Source: Alphaproteobacteria bacterium (GTDB taxonomy: Bacteria; Pseudomonadota; Alphaproteobacteria; Micropepsales; Micropepsaceae). From it: a stretch of 64,000 nt of DNA. Positions within the stretch are counted from its first letter, which is position 1, and each line of letters starts with the position of its first letter. The position numbers and the translations under genes are program-made. Below are positions 42,059-51,052 of this stretch, piece after piece. The notes under the pieces are model-generated. The model searched no databases, was not told the DNA's origin, and was given only the letters and a program-made list of their open reading frames with translations. The DNA lies in contig WGNJ01000001.1 of NCBI GenBank assembly GCA_016124635.1, forward strand, positions 186,001 to 250,000, given 5' to 3'.

Positions 42059-42439
42059 ATGAACGATCGTGTTTGGAAGATCTTCTTTGCGATTGCCGCT
42101 GCGACGAACTTCGCAGTCGGGCTTCCCGTGCTTTTCTTGCCCGGCGAAACGCTCGACCTCTTTGGCATGGCGCAGCCGCCGACGCTTCTATTCCTTCGGT
42201 TCACCGGCGGATCGGTCGCCCTCTTCGGCTGTTATTATGCAATCGTTGCCCGCGATCTCGCGCGCCGCGAGCTCGTTTGGCTTGGGATCATCGGAAAGCT
42301 CTTCGCCGTCACATTGTTTACGATCTACTGGCGCGCTGGCGAACTGCCGGATCTTCCTTACGAGTTGGGCCTCGGCGACCTCGTCTTCGCCGCGATCTTC
42401 CTTTGGTTTCTATTGTCTCATCGGCGCGCTGCCACATAA
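42059..42439 (+). CDS. Four-TM membrane protein (126 aa)
   Basis: Hydrophobic 126-aa protein with four TM helices (residues ~7-27, 44-63, 72-90, 103-121) and few charges in the loops; it contains FLRFTGGSVALFGCYYAIVARD. No family recognised. It starts 85 nt after the rhomboid stop and ends just before a strong convergent terminator. Ribosome-binding site AGCGAGGTTCGAA precedes the ATG. Confidence 0.7.
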   Translation: MNDRVWKIFFAIAAATNFAVGLPVLFLPGETLDLFGMAQPPTLLFLRFTGGSVALFGCYYAIVARDLARRELVWLGIIGKLFAVTLFTIYWRAGELPDLPYELGLGDLVFAAIFLWFLLSHRRAAT

Positions 42440-42441
42440 CA

Positions 42442-42472
42442 AAGAAGGCGCCACGTTCTGTAGCGCCTTCTT
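42442..42472. terminator. Bidirectional rho-independent terminator
   Basis: Perfect 10-bp stem AAGAAGGCGC / GCGCCTTCTT, 11-nt loop, located between convergent genes ending 42439 and 42497; T-rich flank on the plus side (CTTCTTGTGG), A-rich on the other. Confidence 0.75.
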
Positions 42473-42496
42473 GTGGTGGCAGGCGGGGGAAGGAGA

Positions 42497-43072
42497 TCAG
42501 CGGGAGGCGACGACTTTCAAGTGCGTAGCGTTCTTCGCTTCGCGCTTGTCTTCGAAAGCGATTTCGTTCGCGGAATGCGCGTCGCCGGTCAGGATCGCGG
42601 TCGTGGTCATGCGGATGCGAACAAGCTTCTTGCCGCCGAGGCGAGCCAGCGGCTCGAGCGGCTGGAAGTGGCCCAGCATCATCGTGCCCTCGCCACGTGC
42701 GCCTTCGAAGGGAACGAGGATCATTTCGCCGCGCAGCGGCTTCAGGTCTGCCGTCTCGGCGACACACACCGCAACCGTCGGAACGCCAAGATGCGCGACG
42801 CGGCTGAGCGCAGTGCGCGCGCCGGACTTCGCCTCATCGGCCCAGTAGTGAATGAAGTTGTGGCCCTTGAGCTCCTGACCGAACAGATCGCAAAGGCCGG
42901 TGCCGGCCAGACGGAACGTGTAGCGGTCCTCGCCATCGCGCTGAACCAGGAAGCTGAACGCCAGATGATCCTTAATGGCGCGCGGATCGATCTCGTCCTT
43001 GCGGGGAACGAGGCGGTCGCCACGCAGCCGGCGCCAATACGACAAGAGCTTCTGGGTATGAGCGTTCAACAT
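42497..43072 (-). CDS. PAS-domain (PAS_5-type) protein
   Basis: A 191-aa single-domain protein. PAS_5-type signature: LSYWRRLRGDRLVPRKDEIDP, then FLVQRDGEDRYTFRLAGTGLCDLFGQELKG and LVPFEGARGEGTMMLGHFQP (motifs split here). Alphaproteobacteria often carry several copies of this family, linked to signalling or cell-cycle proteins, but no output domain is attached here. ATG 43072 follows GGAGACAGTCAG; the longer frame to 43108 is not needed. Ligand unknown. Confidence 0.85.
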   Translation of the reverse strand: MLNAHTQKLLSYWRRLRGDRLVPRKDEIDPRAIKDHLAFSFLVQRDGEDRYTFRLAGTGLCDLFGQELKGHNFIHYWADEAKSGARTALSRVAHLGVPTVAVCVAETADLKPLRGEMILVPFEGARGEGTMMLGHFQPLEPLARLGGKKLVRIRMTTTAILTGDAHSANEIAFEDKREAKNATHLKVVASR

Positions 43073-43263
43073 CTGACTGTCTCCGCGCCTGGGAGCCTTT
43101 AACCTCATGTGCCGGATTGGAGCGGGCGATGGAGGCTGAAGGCTCAGTTGCAGGCTATGGAGCGAATGGCGTGCCAGGCACGGCGCGCCGCTTTTGCGCG
43201 CAAAGTGTTCCGCACGCGCCTTTTAACACCAAGAATGCGTAAACGAGATCGCTCGGATTGCGG

Positions 43264-43794
43264 CTATCCGACGGCTTTCAATTCGCGCGCGTAGCGCTGC
43301 CAGTTCTCGACATAGTGAACGGCCGAATAGTGCAAGATCGCCCGCACATTGTCGTCGACTTGCCGCACGACCTTCCCCGGCGCCCCCATCACGACCGAAT
43401 TGTCCGGGATTTCCTTGTTCTCGGTCAAAAGCGTGTTCGCGCCAATCAGGCAGTTCTTTCCGATCTTGGTCCTATTCAAAATGATCGAACCAATACCGAT
43501 CAGCGAGCCGTCGCCGACCTCGCAGCCATGAAGCATGACCATGTGCCCGACGGTCACGTTCGAGCCAATGGTGAGCGGAGCTCCTGGATCGGTGTGTAGC
43601 GTCGAGCCGTCCTGAATATTCGACCCCTCCCCGACCGTGATCCATTCATTGTCGCCGCGGAGCGTGGCACCGAACCAAACGCTGGCATTCTTCAGCAACC
43701 GCACGCGTCCGAGCACAACGGCGTTCGGTGCAATCCAATGTTCACCCAGCGGCGGCAGATCCGGTTTGGCGTCTCCAAGCGTGTAAACCGTCAT
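43264..43794 (-). CDS. Gamma-class carbonic anhydrase / left-handed beta-helix protein
   Basis: A 176-aa hexapeptide-repeat protein of the gamma-carbonic-anhydrase family: repeats [62 protein letters not shown]. The three zinc His positions (HTDP, VGH, MLHG) are present. Such proteins hydrate CO2 or are structural homologues. The start ATG overlaps the upstream gene stop by 4 nt (43791-43794). Confidence 0.92.
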   Translation of the reverse strand: MTVYTLGDAKPDLPPLGEHWIAPNAVVLGRVRLLKNASVWFGATLRGDNEWITVGEGSNIQDGSTLHTDPGAPLTIGSNVTVGHMVMLHGCEVGDGSLIGIGSIILNRTKIGKNCLIGANTLLTENKEIPDNSVVMGAPGKVVRQVDDNVRAILHYSAVHYVENWQRYARELKAVG

Positions 43795-44783
43795 TTGCAA
43801 TCCTTTGCCGGCCGATCGTGAGAGATCGCGCAGATCATCTTTGCGCCGCGCTCCGCACCGTAGGTTGAAACCAGGGCCTCCGAAAGCGTCGCCCACTTGT
43901 CGCGCGTGTCGGCGATTGCCGCTTCGACTGCGCGCCGGAAGTTTCCATCGACGGAGCCGCGCGTCGTACCCGCCTCCCCAAATCGCGGATCGATCTGGCC
44001 TTTGTCCTTGTTCAGATATTCGTGCTTCACGCGATGCAGTTTGTCTGATGGGCCATAATTGCAGAACTTGCTTTCCGGCAGCAGCTTGAAGCAGCCGGAG
44101 ATCAAGCCTGCCGGGACCCGCGATGCGGGATCGCGAAGGTCCAGCCACGGAGACGGCCCGCTGTTGCCGAGGCCGGGCGGATTTTCCGGACCGATCGGCG
44201 CGCTCGGATCGCTGCGATCCACCCAGTTCGTGTGCGAATAGAAATCCTCCGATGCGTGCAGCAAGATCCCGAAGTCCTCGAGCACATTGCACTTCGCGCG
44301 CCCCTTCCCGGAGCCGAACGAGCACGAGATCATCGTTGGAATCTGGCTGTCGTCGATCTTGCCGCGGGAATTGAGCAGCGCCGCCGCGTCGCGCACGGCT
44401 TCATCGAGCTTGGCCGCCATCCAGGCTCGGCACTCGGCAAGGTGCGCGTTGGCGGCGGCCTTTGACTGCGGATAGCCCGGAACATCCAGATAGTCGCCCA
44501 TATCGCAGTGCGCTTTGGGATCGGTGATCATGGTGACGTCGGGCAGACCGACCGCGCCGACGGTGCCTTTCTTGCCGGCCAACATGTCGATCGAGCCGCG
44601 CTGAAAACAGTTCGCGGACTCGAATCCGGACGCGCACGCAAGTGCATGCCGGGTAATCCGTTCGTGCTCGGCGTTCTGCCCAAGGCCGTGAATTGTACCG
44701 AAGGCGAACGCGCTAGCTGCAAGGGCGGCGACCAAAATTCCCGCGGCGGAACCGGTAGTCATCGAACGCTTGACAGAATGCAT
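43791..44783 (-). CDS. CinY-like / zinc-dependent phospholipase C-like exported protein
   Basis: A 330-aa exported protein (signal core [15 protein letters not shown]). Mature part begins with [18 protein letters not shown] and contains [19 protein letters not shown], an H-x-x-x-D-F-x-x-H-x-N-W-V segment similar to the metal-binding helix of S1/P1 and zinc-dependent phospholipase C-like or Het-C-like proteins; I recall Streptomyces CinY as a relative. Several Cys pairs suggest disulfides. It overlaps the carbonic-anhydrase gene by 4 nt. Its start lies only 22 bp from the divergent SemiSWEET start. Activity unproven. Confidence 0.65.
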   Translation of the reverse strand: MHSVKRSMTTGSAAGILVAALAASAFAFGTIHGLGQNAEHERITRHALACASGFESANCFQRGSIDMLAGKKGTVGAVGLPDVTMITDPKAHCDMGDYLDVPGYPQSKAAANAHLAECRAWMAAKLDEAVRDAAALLNSRGKIDDSQIPTMISCSFGSGKGRAKCNVLEDFGILLHASEDFYSHTNWVDRSDPSAPIGPENPPGLGNSGPSPWLDLRDPASRVPAGLISGCFKLLPESKFCNYGPSDKLHRVKHEYLNKDKGQIDPRFGEAGTTRGSVDGNFRRAVEAAIADTRDKWATLSEALVSTYGAERGAKMICAISHDRPAKDCK

Positions 44784-44805
44784 GCCGCGAACGCACCTCT
44801 AGTTG

Positions 44806-45063
44806 ATGATCGAAGCGATTGGCGGTACGGCCGCCCTCTTGACCACGTTTTCATTCCTGCCGCAGGTGATCAAGACCTGGCGCACGCGCTCAGCCTCTGA
44901 TTTCTCCTGGATCTGGCTATTTGCCTTTGCCCTCGGTGTCTTCTTGTGGATGCTGTACGGCGTCGCTCTGGGTTCGCTACCCCTGTTCGCCGGCAACTTC
45001 GTCACGCTATCTCTCGTACTGATGATCGCCGGAATCAAGTGGCGCGAGGATAAGAGCGGCTGA
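44806..45063 (+). CDS. SemiSWEET sugar transporter
   Basis: An 85-aa three-helix protein of the PQ-loop/SemiSWEET family: TTFSFLPQVIKTWRTRSASDFSW in helix 1 (PQ motif), then WIWLFAFALGVFLWMLYG and a third helix. SemiSWEETs dimerise to transport sugars such as sucrose or glucose. ATG 44806 rather than TTG 44803 is chosen. Its stop overlaps the start of the next gene (TGATG at 45061-45065), so the two are translationally coupled. Confidence 0.92.
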   Translation: MIEAIGGTAALLTTFSFLPQVIKTWRTRSASDFSWIWLFAFALGVFLWMLYGVALGSLPLFAGNFVTLSLVLMIAGIKWREDKSG

Positions 45064-46055
45064 TGCAGCCCGATTTGAATCATCTCGAGTTGGCGCTGAC
45101 GCGCGGCGAGGCACGCGCCATTCTCGACGACGCCATCCTTCGACACTTCGACAAGGTGCGCTTCCGGGTGCCGCACTTCGTGCGCCGCCATTTCGGTTGG
45201 AGCGGTGCATGGAAGATCAATCGCAAAGGCCTCGGCCGCGACCTCTATCGCGCGCCGTTGAACGCCGCGCTCGTTCTGCCGCATGCGGGGGTGCGTTTGG
45301 CCGCAGCCGGCCTCGCGCTCGCAGGACACGACGGGAGCGCCGACTGGTTGCGCTCACAAGATCTTTTCTTGAAGACGGATGTTGCGCGTGAGATCGAGTG
45401 GCTCATTTGGACGGAGCTGCTGCGGCTTCCGTATCGCGACGGCGATCGAATTTCGACGAAGGACGCCCTTGCCGAGGAAATGCTCGCCGACCCTCGTTTG
45501 CAGACGCGCCTTGAGGCAGTGCGTAGCGCAATGCAACGCAACTGGAATCCGGGCGGCTATGAGGCACGGCTCTCAGCTGCACTCGGCGTCTACTCGGGCA
45601 ATCGCGCGGCAGCGGCAGAGCTCGCCAGTATCTTCCTCTGCCTTGGCGCTGGCGCCGCATTGCTCCATCAAGCGACGCCGGGCGTGCTGACCTTGGGCCC
45701 CGCATTAGCAAAACTCATCGCGCAAAGCCTAAGCGCTCATTCGCTGCCGTCGGGGCTCGCTGCAATGTGGCTCGGTCTTGCGCCGGTCAAAGCCTCGCTC
45801 GCGTTGACCATCGGCGCGACGGCCGCTGTGGCCGTCGGCAGTGCTGCAACGGCGGCGGTCTCTGGTGCCCTTTCGGACCCGATCCAGGCGGCTCTGGGGC
45901 TGCACGAGCGGCGCCTGCACGGTCTCGTGACGGCAACGGAACTCGCGCTGCTTGGAGATGAACGCGCCAGGCTAGTTGCGCACGATCATTACGCCGGACG
46001 GGTGATAGATTTGGTTGATTTGGTCGTTGGCGTGTGGCGTTTCGCCCGCGCTTAA
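45063..46055 (+). CDS. Conserved hypothetical protein with C-terminal TM segments
   Basis: A 330-aa protein. Residues 1-160 are helical and polar (RRHFGWSGAWKINRKGLGRDLYRAPLN); then hydrophobic stretches (AAAELASIFLCLGAGAALLH and LALTIGATAAVAVGSAATAAVSGALS) that may span the membrane. The C-terminal part repeats HDHYAGRVIDLVDLV. No family recognised. Its ATG overlaps the SemiSWEET stop by one base, so co-translation is likely. It may be an accessory to transport, but this is guesswork. Confidence 0.7.
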   Translation: MQPDLNHLELALTRGEARAILDDAILRHFDKVRFRVPHFVRRHFGWSGAWKINRKGLGRDLYRAPLNAALVLPHAGVRLAAAGLALAGHDGSADWLRSQDLFLKTDVAREIEWLIWTELLRLPYRDGDRISTKDALAEEMLADPRLQTRLEAVRSAMQRNWNPGGYEARLSAALGVYSGNRAAAAELASIFLCLGAGAALLHQATPGVLTLGPALAKLIAQSLSAHSLPSGLAAMWLGLAPVKASLALTIGATAAVAVGSAATAAVSGALSDPIQAALGLHERRLHGLVTATELALLGDERARLVAHDHYAGRVIDLVDLVVGVWRFARA

Positions 46056-46125
46056 GCCTTTCACTTTCCTTCGACTTGCAACCGCCATAATCCGTGCAAC
46101 AATCGGTGCGGTTTGGGGAAAAGTC

Positions 46126-47169
46126 ATGCTGTCGCGTTTGGGCGCATCCCTCTTGTTTCTGACGCTCGTGGCCTTGGCCCTCGCGTATGTGACCGATTAC
46201 ACCTTCCACATTCCGCTGGACAAAGCGGTCCGCGCCGATCTGTCGGCTGCAGCGAGCCCTGGCCGCATCAACATCAAGATCCTCGACGCTCTCGAGAGAG
46301 ACGACATCGAGGATGCCGATATGTACGCGGATATCGGCAAGTACATGGGCTACGAGATTCCCGCCGACACGCTTCGCCGCTTGGACGAGGCGCATTCGAT
46401 GTCCGCCACCGTCGTACGCAACACGTGGGAGTTCGGCACGGGCTTCGTCACCGGCGAAGGCGACTCGACCGCGGGCCTCGCCGGTGCAGTCACCTCCGAC
46501 CTGACCGTCATCGGCGATGTGCGCGACATAGCGACGGAAGGCGGCAAGTGGCTCACGGGTCAGCCCTACAACGAACTCGTCATCGGCCTTTCGATGGTCG
46601 GCATCGCGGCGACCGGCCTCACCGTTGCGACGGGCGGCGGCGGCATCGTCGTGAAGGCCGGCGTCTCGATCATGAAAGCCGCAAAGCGCGCCGGAAAGCT
46701 GACCAAGGAATTCGGCGAGCTGCTCTTACGCATGACGCGGGACGCCGTGAACATGCCGGCGCTACGTGAAGCGTTGCGAACGACCGATCTGACCGACCTC
46801 GCAAAGACCCAGCGCGTGCTCACCGACTATGCCAAGACCGTGCGCGGCGCGGAGATCTTTCCGGTTCTCTCGCGGATCGGCGATATGAACAAAGCCGTCG
46901 GCCCGGCCGAAACCATTCGCTTGATGAAGTTCGTGAAGAACGGCGAGAACTTGGAAGATGTCGCGCTGATGACCGAGCGTTTCGGCACCAAAACCCGCGG
47001 CATCATCGAGCTCACGGGCAAGGCCAGTCTCAGAGCATTCAAGACCGCGCTTCGCGCCGTCGAGTTCATCGCCAAATACGTGATCTGGTTCTTCGCCTGG
47101 ATCGGCGGCCTCGCGGCCATGACGCTCATGCGCGGCATCCGCCTGTTCGTCTTCCGTCGCGCGACCTGA
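46126..47169 (+). CDS. Membrane-associated hypothetical protein (347 aa)
   Basis: A 347-aa protein from ATG 46126 (GGGGAA ribosome-binding site). N-terminal TM (LGASLLFLTLVALALAYV), a central Gly-rich hydrophobic stretch (VIGLSMVGIAATGLTVATGGGGIVVKAG), helical polar region, and a C-terminal TM (FIAKYVIWFFAWIGGLAAM). No domain recognised. It follows the coupled pair by 70 nt and precedes a tiny basic gene. The combination of polar body and several TM segments is uncommon; no function is proposed. Confidence 0.68.
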   Translation: MLSRLGASLLFLTLVALALAYVTDYTFHIPLDKAVRADLSAAASPGRINIKILDALERDDIEDADMYADIGKYMGYEIPADTLRRLDEAHSMSATVVRNTWEFGTGFVTGEGDSTAGLAGAVTSDLTVIGDVRDIATEGGKWLTGQPYNELVIGLSMVGIAATGLTVATGGGGIVVKAGVSIMKAAKRAGKLTKEFGELLLRMTRDAVNMPALREALRTTDLTDLAKTQRVLTDYAKTVRGAEIFPVLSRIGDMNKAVGPAETIRLMKFVKNGENLEDVALMTERFGTKTRGIIELTGKASLRAFKTALRAVEFIAKYVIWFFAWIGGLAAMTLMRGIRLFVFRRAT

Positions 47170-47221
47170 CGCGGAACGGACCAGGCTTCGCCGCGTTCGA
47201 AACAGTGCGGAGAAGGCGGCC

Positions 47222-47374
47222 ATGATCGTCAAACTGAAATCCGGCCAGTATCGGCTCTATTCGCGCAAGAAGAACCCGAAGACCGGCAAGCGCCGCAATC
47301 TCGGCACCTTTGCCACGCGAGCGGAGGCCGAAAAACACGAACGCGCGGTGCAGTTCTTCAAGCGCCGGCGTTAG
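47222..47374 (+). CDS. Tiny basic conserved protein (50 aa)
   Basis: ATG 47222 to TAG 47374 encodes 50 residues: MIVKLKSGQYRLYSRK, KNPKTGKRRNLGTF and EKHERAVQFFKRRR. It has GGAGAAGGCGGCC upstream as ribosome-binding site. The alternation of beta strands and a C-terminal helix, with strong positive charge, is like the N-terminal arm-binding fragments of some integrases, but no integrase is nearby. I recall many proteobacterial genomes carrying such a protein; function unknown. Confidence 0.75.
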   Translation: MIVKLKSGQYRLYSRKKNPKTGKRRNLGTFATRAEAEKHERAVQFFKRRR

Positions 47375-47400
47375 CGTCGACTGCCGATCGGAAGGTCGCG

Positions 47401-48588
47401 TTAGATCAGTTCGACCGCGAGCGCTGTGGCCTCGCCGCCGCCGATGCACAGCGACGCGACGCCGCGCTTCAGGCCCCGCCGCTTCAATGCATTCAATAGC
47501 GTCACCACGATGCGCGCGCCCGACGCGCCGATAGGGTGACCGAGCGCGCAAGCACCACCGTTCACATTCACGATATCCGGCGAGAGCGAGAGATCTCGCA
47601 GTGCGATCATTGATACGACGGCGAACGCTTCGTTGATCTCGTAGAGGTCGACGTCGCTCTTCTTCCAGCCCGCGCGCTCGATTGCGCGCTCGATCGCCTT
47701 CACCGGCGCCGTTGTGAACCAGCGCGGCTCGGCCGCGTTGCTCGCTTGCGCCACGATCCTAGCGATCGGCTTTAGCCCCCGCCGCGACGCGATCTCGTCC
47801 GACGTCAGCACCAACGCTGCGGCACCGTCGGAAATCGACGACGAGTTCGCAGCCGTTACCGTGCCGTCTTTTGCGAAGGCCGGCTTCAACGTCGGGATCT
47901 TGCTTGCGTCGGCCTTACGCGGCTGCTCGTCGGAAGCGATCGCCACCTCGCCGCCTCTGCCCTTAACCGACACCGCCGCAATTTCGTCCGCAAACCAGCC
48001 ATCCGCCTGCGCGCGCTGCGCGCGCTTCAGCGACTCCGTCGCATATGCATCTTGTTGCTCGCGCGTGAATTGATAGTGGCGCGCCGCATCCTCGGCATAG
48101 GTGCCCATCAGCCGGCCTTCGTAGGCATCCTCGAGCCCATCGAGGAACATATGATCTTTCACCTCGCCGTGCCCCAGCCGATAACCGCCACGTGCTTTCG
48201 GCAGCAGGTACGGCGCGTTCGACATCGACTCCATCCCGCCGGCGACGACGATCGACGCTCCGCCCGTCGCGATTTGGTCGGCGGCGAGCATCGTCGCCTT
48301 CATGCCCGAGCCGCAGACCTTATTGACCGTCGTGCACGGCACGACGTTCGGCAATCCGCCGTGGATCGCGGCCTGGCGCGCGGGCGCTTGGCCCAAGCCC
48401 GCCGGCAGCACGCAACCCATGTAGGCCTCGCCGATATCTTCACCCTTGAGACCCGCGCGCTTGACCGCCTCGCGGATCGCCGTTGCGCCCAGCATCGGCG
48501 CAGCGACCGGCGACAACTCGCCTTGAAATCCACCCATGGGCGTGCGCGCGGCACCGACGATGACGACTGAATTTGCGGCCGATGTCAT
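47401..48588 (-). CDS. Acetyl-CoA C-acetyltransferase (thiolase)
   Basis: A 395-aa thiolase II. Nucleophilic Cys in VNKVCGSGMKA (about residue 92), catalytic His in GGACALGHPIGASGAR (~350), NEAFAVV, and the C-terminal Cys in LCIGGGEATA (~380). It condenses or cleaves acetoacetyl-CoA; depending on direction it serves PHB/ketone synthesis or degradation. It is monocistronic and convergent with the tiny basic gene. ATG 48588 is well supported by the usual N-terminus VVIVGAARTPMGGF. The only thiolase in the window; the FadJ-like multienzyme lies 10 kb away. Confidence 0.96.
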   Translation of the reverse strand: MTSAANSVVIVGAARTPMGGFQGELSPVAAPMLGATAIREAVKRAGLKGEDIGEAYMGCVLPAGLGQAPARQAAIHGGLPNVVPCTTVNKVCGSGMKATMLAADQIATGGASIVVAGGMESMSNAPYLLPKARGGYRLGHGEVKDHMFLDGLEDAYEGRLMGTYAEDAARHYQFTREQQDAYATESLKRAQRAQADGWFADEIAAVSVKGRGGEVAIASDEQPRKADASKIPTLKPAFAKDGTVTAANSSSISDGAAALVLTSDEIASRRGLKPIARIVAQASNAAEPRWFTTAPVKAIERAIERAGWKKSDVDLYEINEAFAVVSMIALRDLSLSPDIVNVNGGACALGHPIGASGARIVVTLLNALKRRGLKRGVASLCIGGGEATALAVELI

Positions 48589-48643
48589 ATCTGTCTCCTG
48601 GGGCTCATGCTAAAGCCTGTGCGAAGAGACCTAGGTGAGGACC

Positions 48644-49126
48644 ATGCAAATGTCACGTCGGCTCGTTGGCATGCTGGCCGCCGTGTTCCTCGTCACCGGG
48701 ACGGCGCATGCCGATCCGCTGCTGACAAAAGCGCAGATCGCCAAGGCCGCCGACAAGATCGGCGCGTGCCTCGCCAAACAAAGCGCAGCCACGCAGCCCA
48801 AGCCGGAAGGATGTACCGGCATCATCAAAGGGCCATGTGACGACGCCATCAGCGCCGGCGGCGAGGCTGCCCACGCCACTTGCAGCGATAACGAAACGGC
48901 CGCCTGGGACATCCTGCTCAACCGCCGCTGGTCGGAACTTGCCGCCAACATGGACAAGGAGAAATTTGCGGCGCTCAAGTCCGTGCAGAAGCTTTGGCTC
49001 TCATACCGCGACGCCAAATGCGCGTTTCTCGAGACGAACGATGAAACGATGATGGGCTATATGGCGGCGGCCGACTGCCGCCTGAACGAGACGGCCCGCC
49101 GCACCATCGAGCTCGGCGATCTATAA
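48644..49126 (+). CDS. LprI-like (DUF1311) exported protein
   Basis: About 160 aa. Signal peptide LVGMLAAVFLVTGTAHADP; mature domain with CxxxxxTAAWDILLNRRWSEL, WLSYRDAKCAFLE and AADCRLNETARRTIEL, the lysozyme-inhibitor LprI/DUF1311 pattern with paired Cys. Family proteins may inhibit lysozyme at the cell envelope. Among possible starts, ATG 48644 is chosen; GTG 48635 and ATG 48650 are alternatives. Transcribed divergently from the thiolase gene. Confidence 0.85.
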   Translation: MQMSRRLVGMLAAVFLVTGTAHADPLLTKAQIAKAADKIGACLAKQSAATQPKPEGCTGIIKGPCDDAISAGGEAAHATCSDNETAAWDILLNRRWSELAANMDKEKFAALKSVQKLWLSYRDAKCAFLETNDETMMGYMAAADCRLNETARRTIELGDL

Positions 49127-49142
49127 GATTGAAGCTCCCGCC

Positions 49143-50234
49143 TCACTCCTCTTCGATCAATTGAAACGTCGTTCGGGGATCACCGTAAACAAAGAGCGTG
49201 CAGTACCCCGCGTCGGGCGGCACTGTCCATTGTGTCTCTTCATCGATGGGCGCATCCAACGTGGTCGCCGTGCATTGTAAGTGAAGGCTCTTCAGCGCGC
49301 CTTTGATCGCGCTGAACGAAAATTTGTGGCGAAGCACCGGATGAACCCACTCAGTGCGCATGCGGGGCCGGTCGTCGGCAAAGACCTCTCCGGGAATGAC
49401 CAACGGCTCGCGTCCGGATAGCAACGCCGCGATCTTCTCCCCTAGCTGCATGGTTTGCGGCGAGAGCTGCGTCCCAGCCGTTCGTTCGCGCCGATAGGTG
49501 CAGAAAGCTTCTCTGTAGTTTCCGTTCTGAGCTTCGAGGAGCACGTCGAGATCCATCGCACCCGGCTTTACGGATGGATCGAGGTAAGCGCCATTGTTGA
49601 TCACGGCATGACGTGCATGAACGAGCGCGCGCGGCCAATTGGTGGCGTCGGCTGTGCCGAGCGCCAACGCCAGCAAATATGACCCCATCGCCTCCTCGTA
49701 CAAGTCGAGGCGGTCGTTGAACGCCGAACCCATAAGTTTCGCCGCCGCCGCCGGGTCACCGCTCTTGATCAAATCCCGAGCCCGTTCAAAGCGTCGACGA
49801 AACGTCATGTTGTTGCTTTCTCGCGCGCCGGCGCCGGTGTCTTCGAAGATAAACGTAACGTCCACGGACATTCCGTAGGCCTCAACCGGGACGCCATTTC
49901 GCATCGCGGGACGATAACGCCAGTCTTTCAGCGAATGCATCGCGGCCTCGACGAATCCGGTAGCACCCACGTAGTCGCGCACGACGATGTCCTTGGTCGT
50001 CCCATCGGTAGCGACCGTAAGGTCGAATTCGGCCCATCCCTCGCTCCAATCGCTCAGCGCCCGCGCAGGATAGCTGGGTAGCGGCTTGCTGATGCCCTCG
50101 GGCGGTTGATGGTCCGTCGGCTTGCTTGCCTGGCTGTCGCACAGTGATTCCGCTGCAGACGACTGAGCGTTTGCTTGATCCGCAGCCGACAACACCAGCA
50201 ATACGATAGACGCGATCAGGACAAACAAGCGCAT
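49143..50234 (-). CDS. Exported TonB C-terminal-domain protein with long C-terminal extension
   Basis: A 363-aa protein. Signal peptide FVLIASIVLLVLSAADQANAQ; residues ~45-130 form a TonB_C domain (PLPSYPARALSDWSEGWAEFD, VRDYVGATGFVEAAMHSLKDW, RPAMRNGVPVEAYGMSVDVTF). Classical TonB has a proline-rich linker and a membrane anchor ahead of this domain; here it directly follows the signal. The C-terminal ~200 residues are helical, perhaps TPR-like. It is therefore not a motor TonB; a periplasmic adaptor role is possible. ATG 50234 has GGGGGG 8 nt upstream. Confidence 0.78.
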   Translation of the reverse strand: MRLFVLIASIVLLVLSAADQANAQSSAAESLCDSQASKPTDHQPPEGISKPLPSYPARALSDWSEGWAEFDLTVATDGTTKDIVVRDYVGATGFVEAAMHSLKDWRYRPAMRNGVPVEAYGMSVDVTFIFEDTGAGARESNNMTFRRRFERARDLIKSGDPAAAAKLMGSAFNDRLDLYEEAMGSYLLALALGTADATNWPRALVHARHAVINNGAYLDPSVKPGAMDLDVLLEAQNGNYREAFCTYRRERTAGTQLSPQTMQLGEKIAALLSGREPLVIPGEVFADDRPRMRTEWVHPVLRHKFSFSAIKGALKSLHLQCTATTLDAPIDEETQWTVPPDAGYCTLFVYGDPRTTFQLIEEE

Positions 50235-50377
50235 GATGAGGCCCCCCAAAAGCCACAAAGCCCGAGAGAAAAGCGAAATTCAATCCCAGTCTACGGCGAC
50301 AGAGGGATCAAACCAATATTGCCGCAGACAGTGGCCTAGAATGCCGATTTCGAGCAGGACGTCTGCAACAATGCAAA

Positions 50378-50401
50378 AGGGTCGCCGCTTCCGGCGACCC
50401 T
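50378..50401 (-). terminator. Terminator of the His-rich gene
   Basis: Perfect 10-bp stem AGGGTCGCCG / CGGCGACCCT with CTTC/GAAG loop, followed on the minus strand by TTTTGC, 23 nt past the His-rich stop. Confidence 0.75.
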
Positions 50402-50424
50402 CCAAGACGCTTCTCTATCGAGGC

Positions 50425-50808
50425 TCAGTCGTTGTCGTGGTGGTGATGATGATGATGCCCGCGGTGACGATGGTGGTGATGTCCGCGATGGTGATGGTGC
50501 CGGTGGTGATGATGGCGCCAATGGTGATGATGGCGACGATGGTGGTGGCGATACCAACGGCGATGGTGGCGATGATGTCGCCAGCCCCGGTGATGATGCG
50601 CCCACCAGTACTCGTCGTAGCCGTGGTAGTAGCAATATCTCGGGTGCCGCTCGCGATACCAATAATCGTAGCAGCGGTCGTGCGACAAATCGAACTCGAC
50701 CGGACCGATTCCAATCGACACGTCGACCCCGGCATTCGCCGGAGCGGCGAATGCGCCGGCCATAAGGAATCCAGCGGCCGCAACAGCCGCAAACAAGAAT
50801 CTTCTCAT
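50425..50808 (-). CDS. Secreted His-rich protein
   Basis: A 127-aa protein with signal peptide (FLFAAVAAAGFLMAGAFAAPANA), a short conserved-looking middle (VDVSIGIGPVEFDLSHDRCYDYWYRE, split) and a C-terminal tail of alternating His and Arg/Trp runs ending HHHHHHHDND. I count 37 His in 127 residues. Probably binds Ni, Zn, Cu or Co in the periplasm. Similar His-rich tailed exported proteins occur in alphaproteobacteria. Whether linked to metal storage or stress is unknown. No metal transporter is adjacent. Confidence 0.82.
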   Translation of the reverse strand: MRRFLFAAVAAAGFLMAGAFAAPANAGVDVSIGIGPVEFDLSHDRCYDYWYRERHPRYCYYHGYDEYWWAHHHRGWRHHRHHRRWYRHHHRRHHHHWRHHHHRHHHHRGHHHHRHRGHHHHHHHDND

Positions 50809-51052
50809 GCGTTTGTCCTTTCGTTTCGCCTGGATCGTGTCGTCTCGGGAGGTTGTGCCCCAGCACCCTCATGTCCGCGATCGACCCTCAAGGGAACGCG
50901 CGGCGCGCTTCGTGGTTTAGCGCCACATCCAATAATAGAACCCTACCTGCAATTGGGTTCCACGAACGGCGTTACGCCAGTGCCATCGGTCACGGACCGC
51001 TTGATCGTGAAGGTAGCGCAGCAGCTGGCACACCCTGATACTTTCGGCAAGT

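Noticed and set aside
50336..50872. Ser/Pro-rich frame over the His-rich gene
   Set aside because: Produced by the His-codon repeats read in another frame; no ribosome-binding site and no homology.
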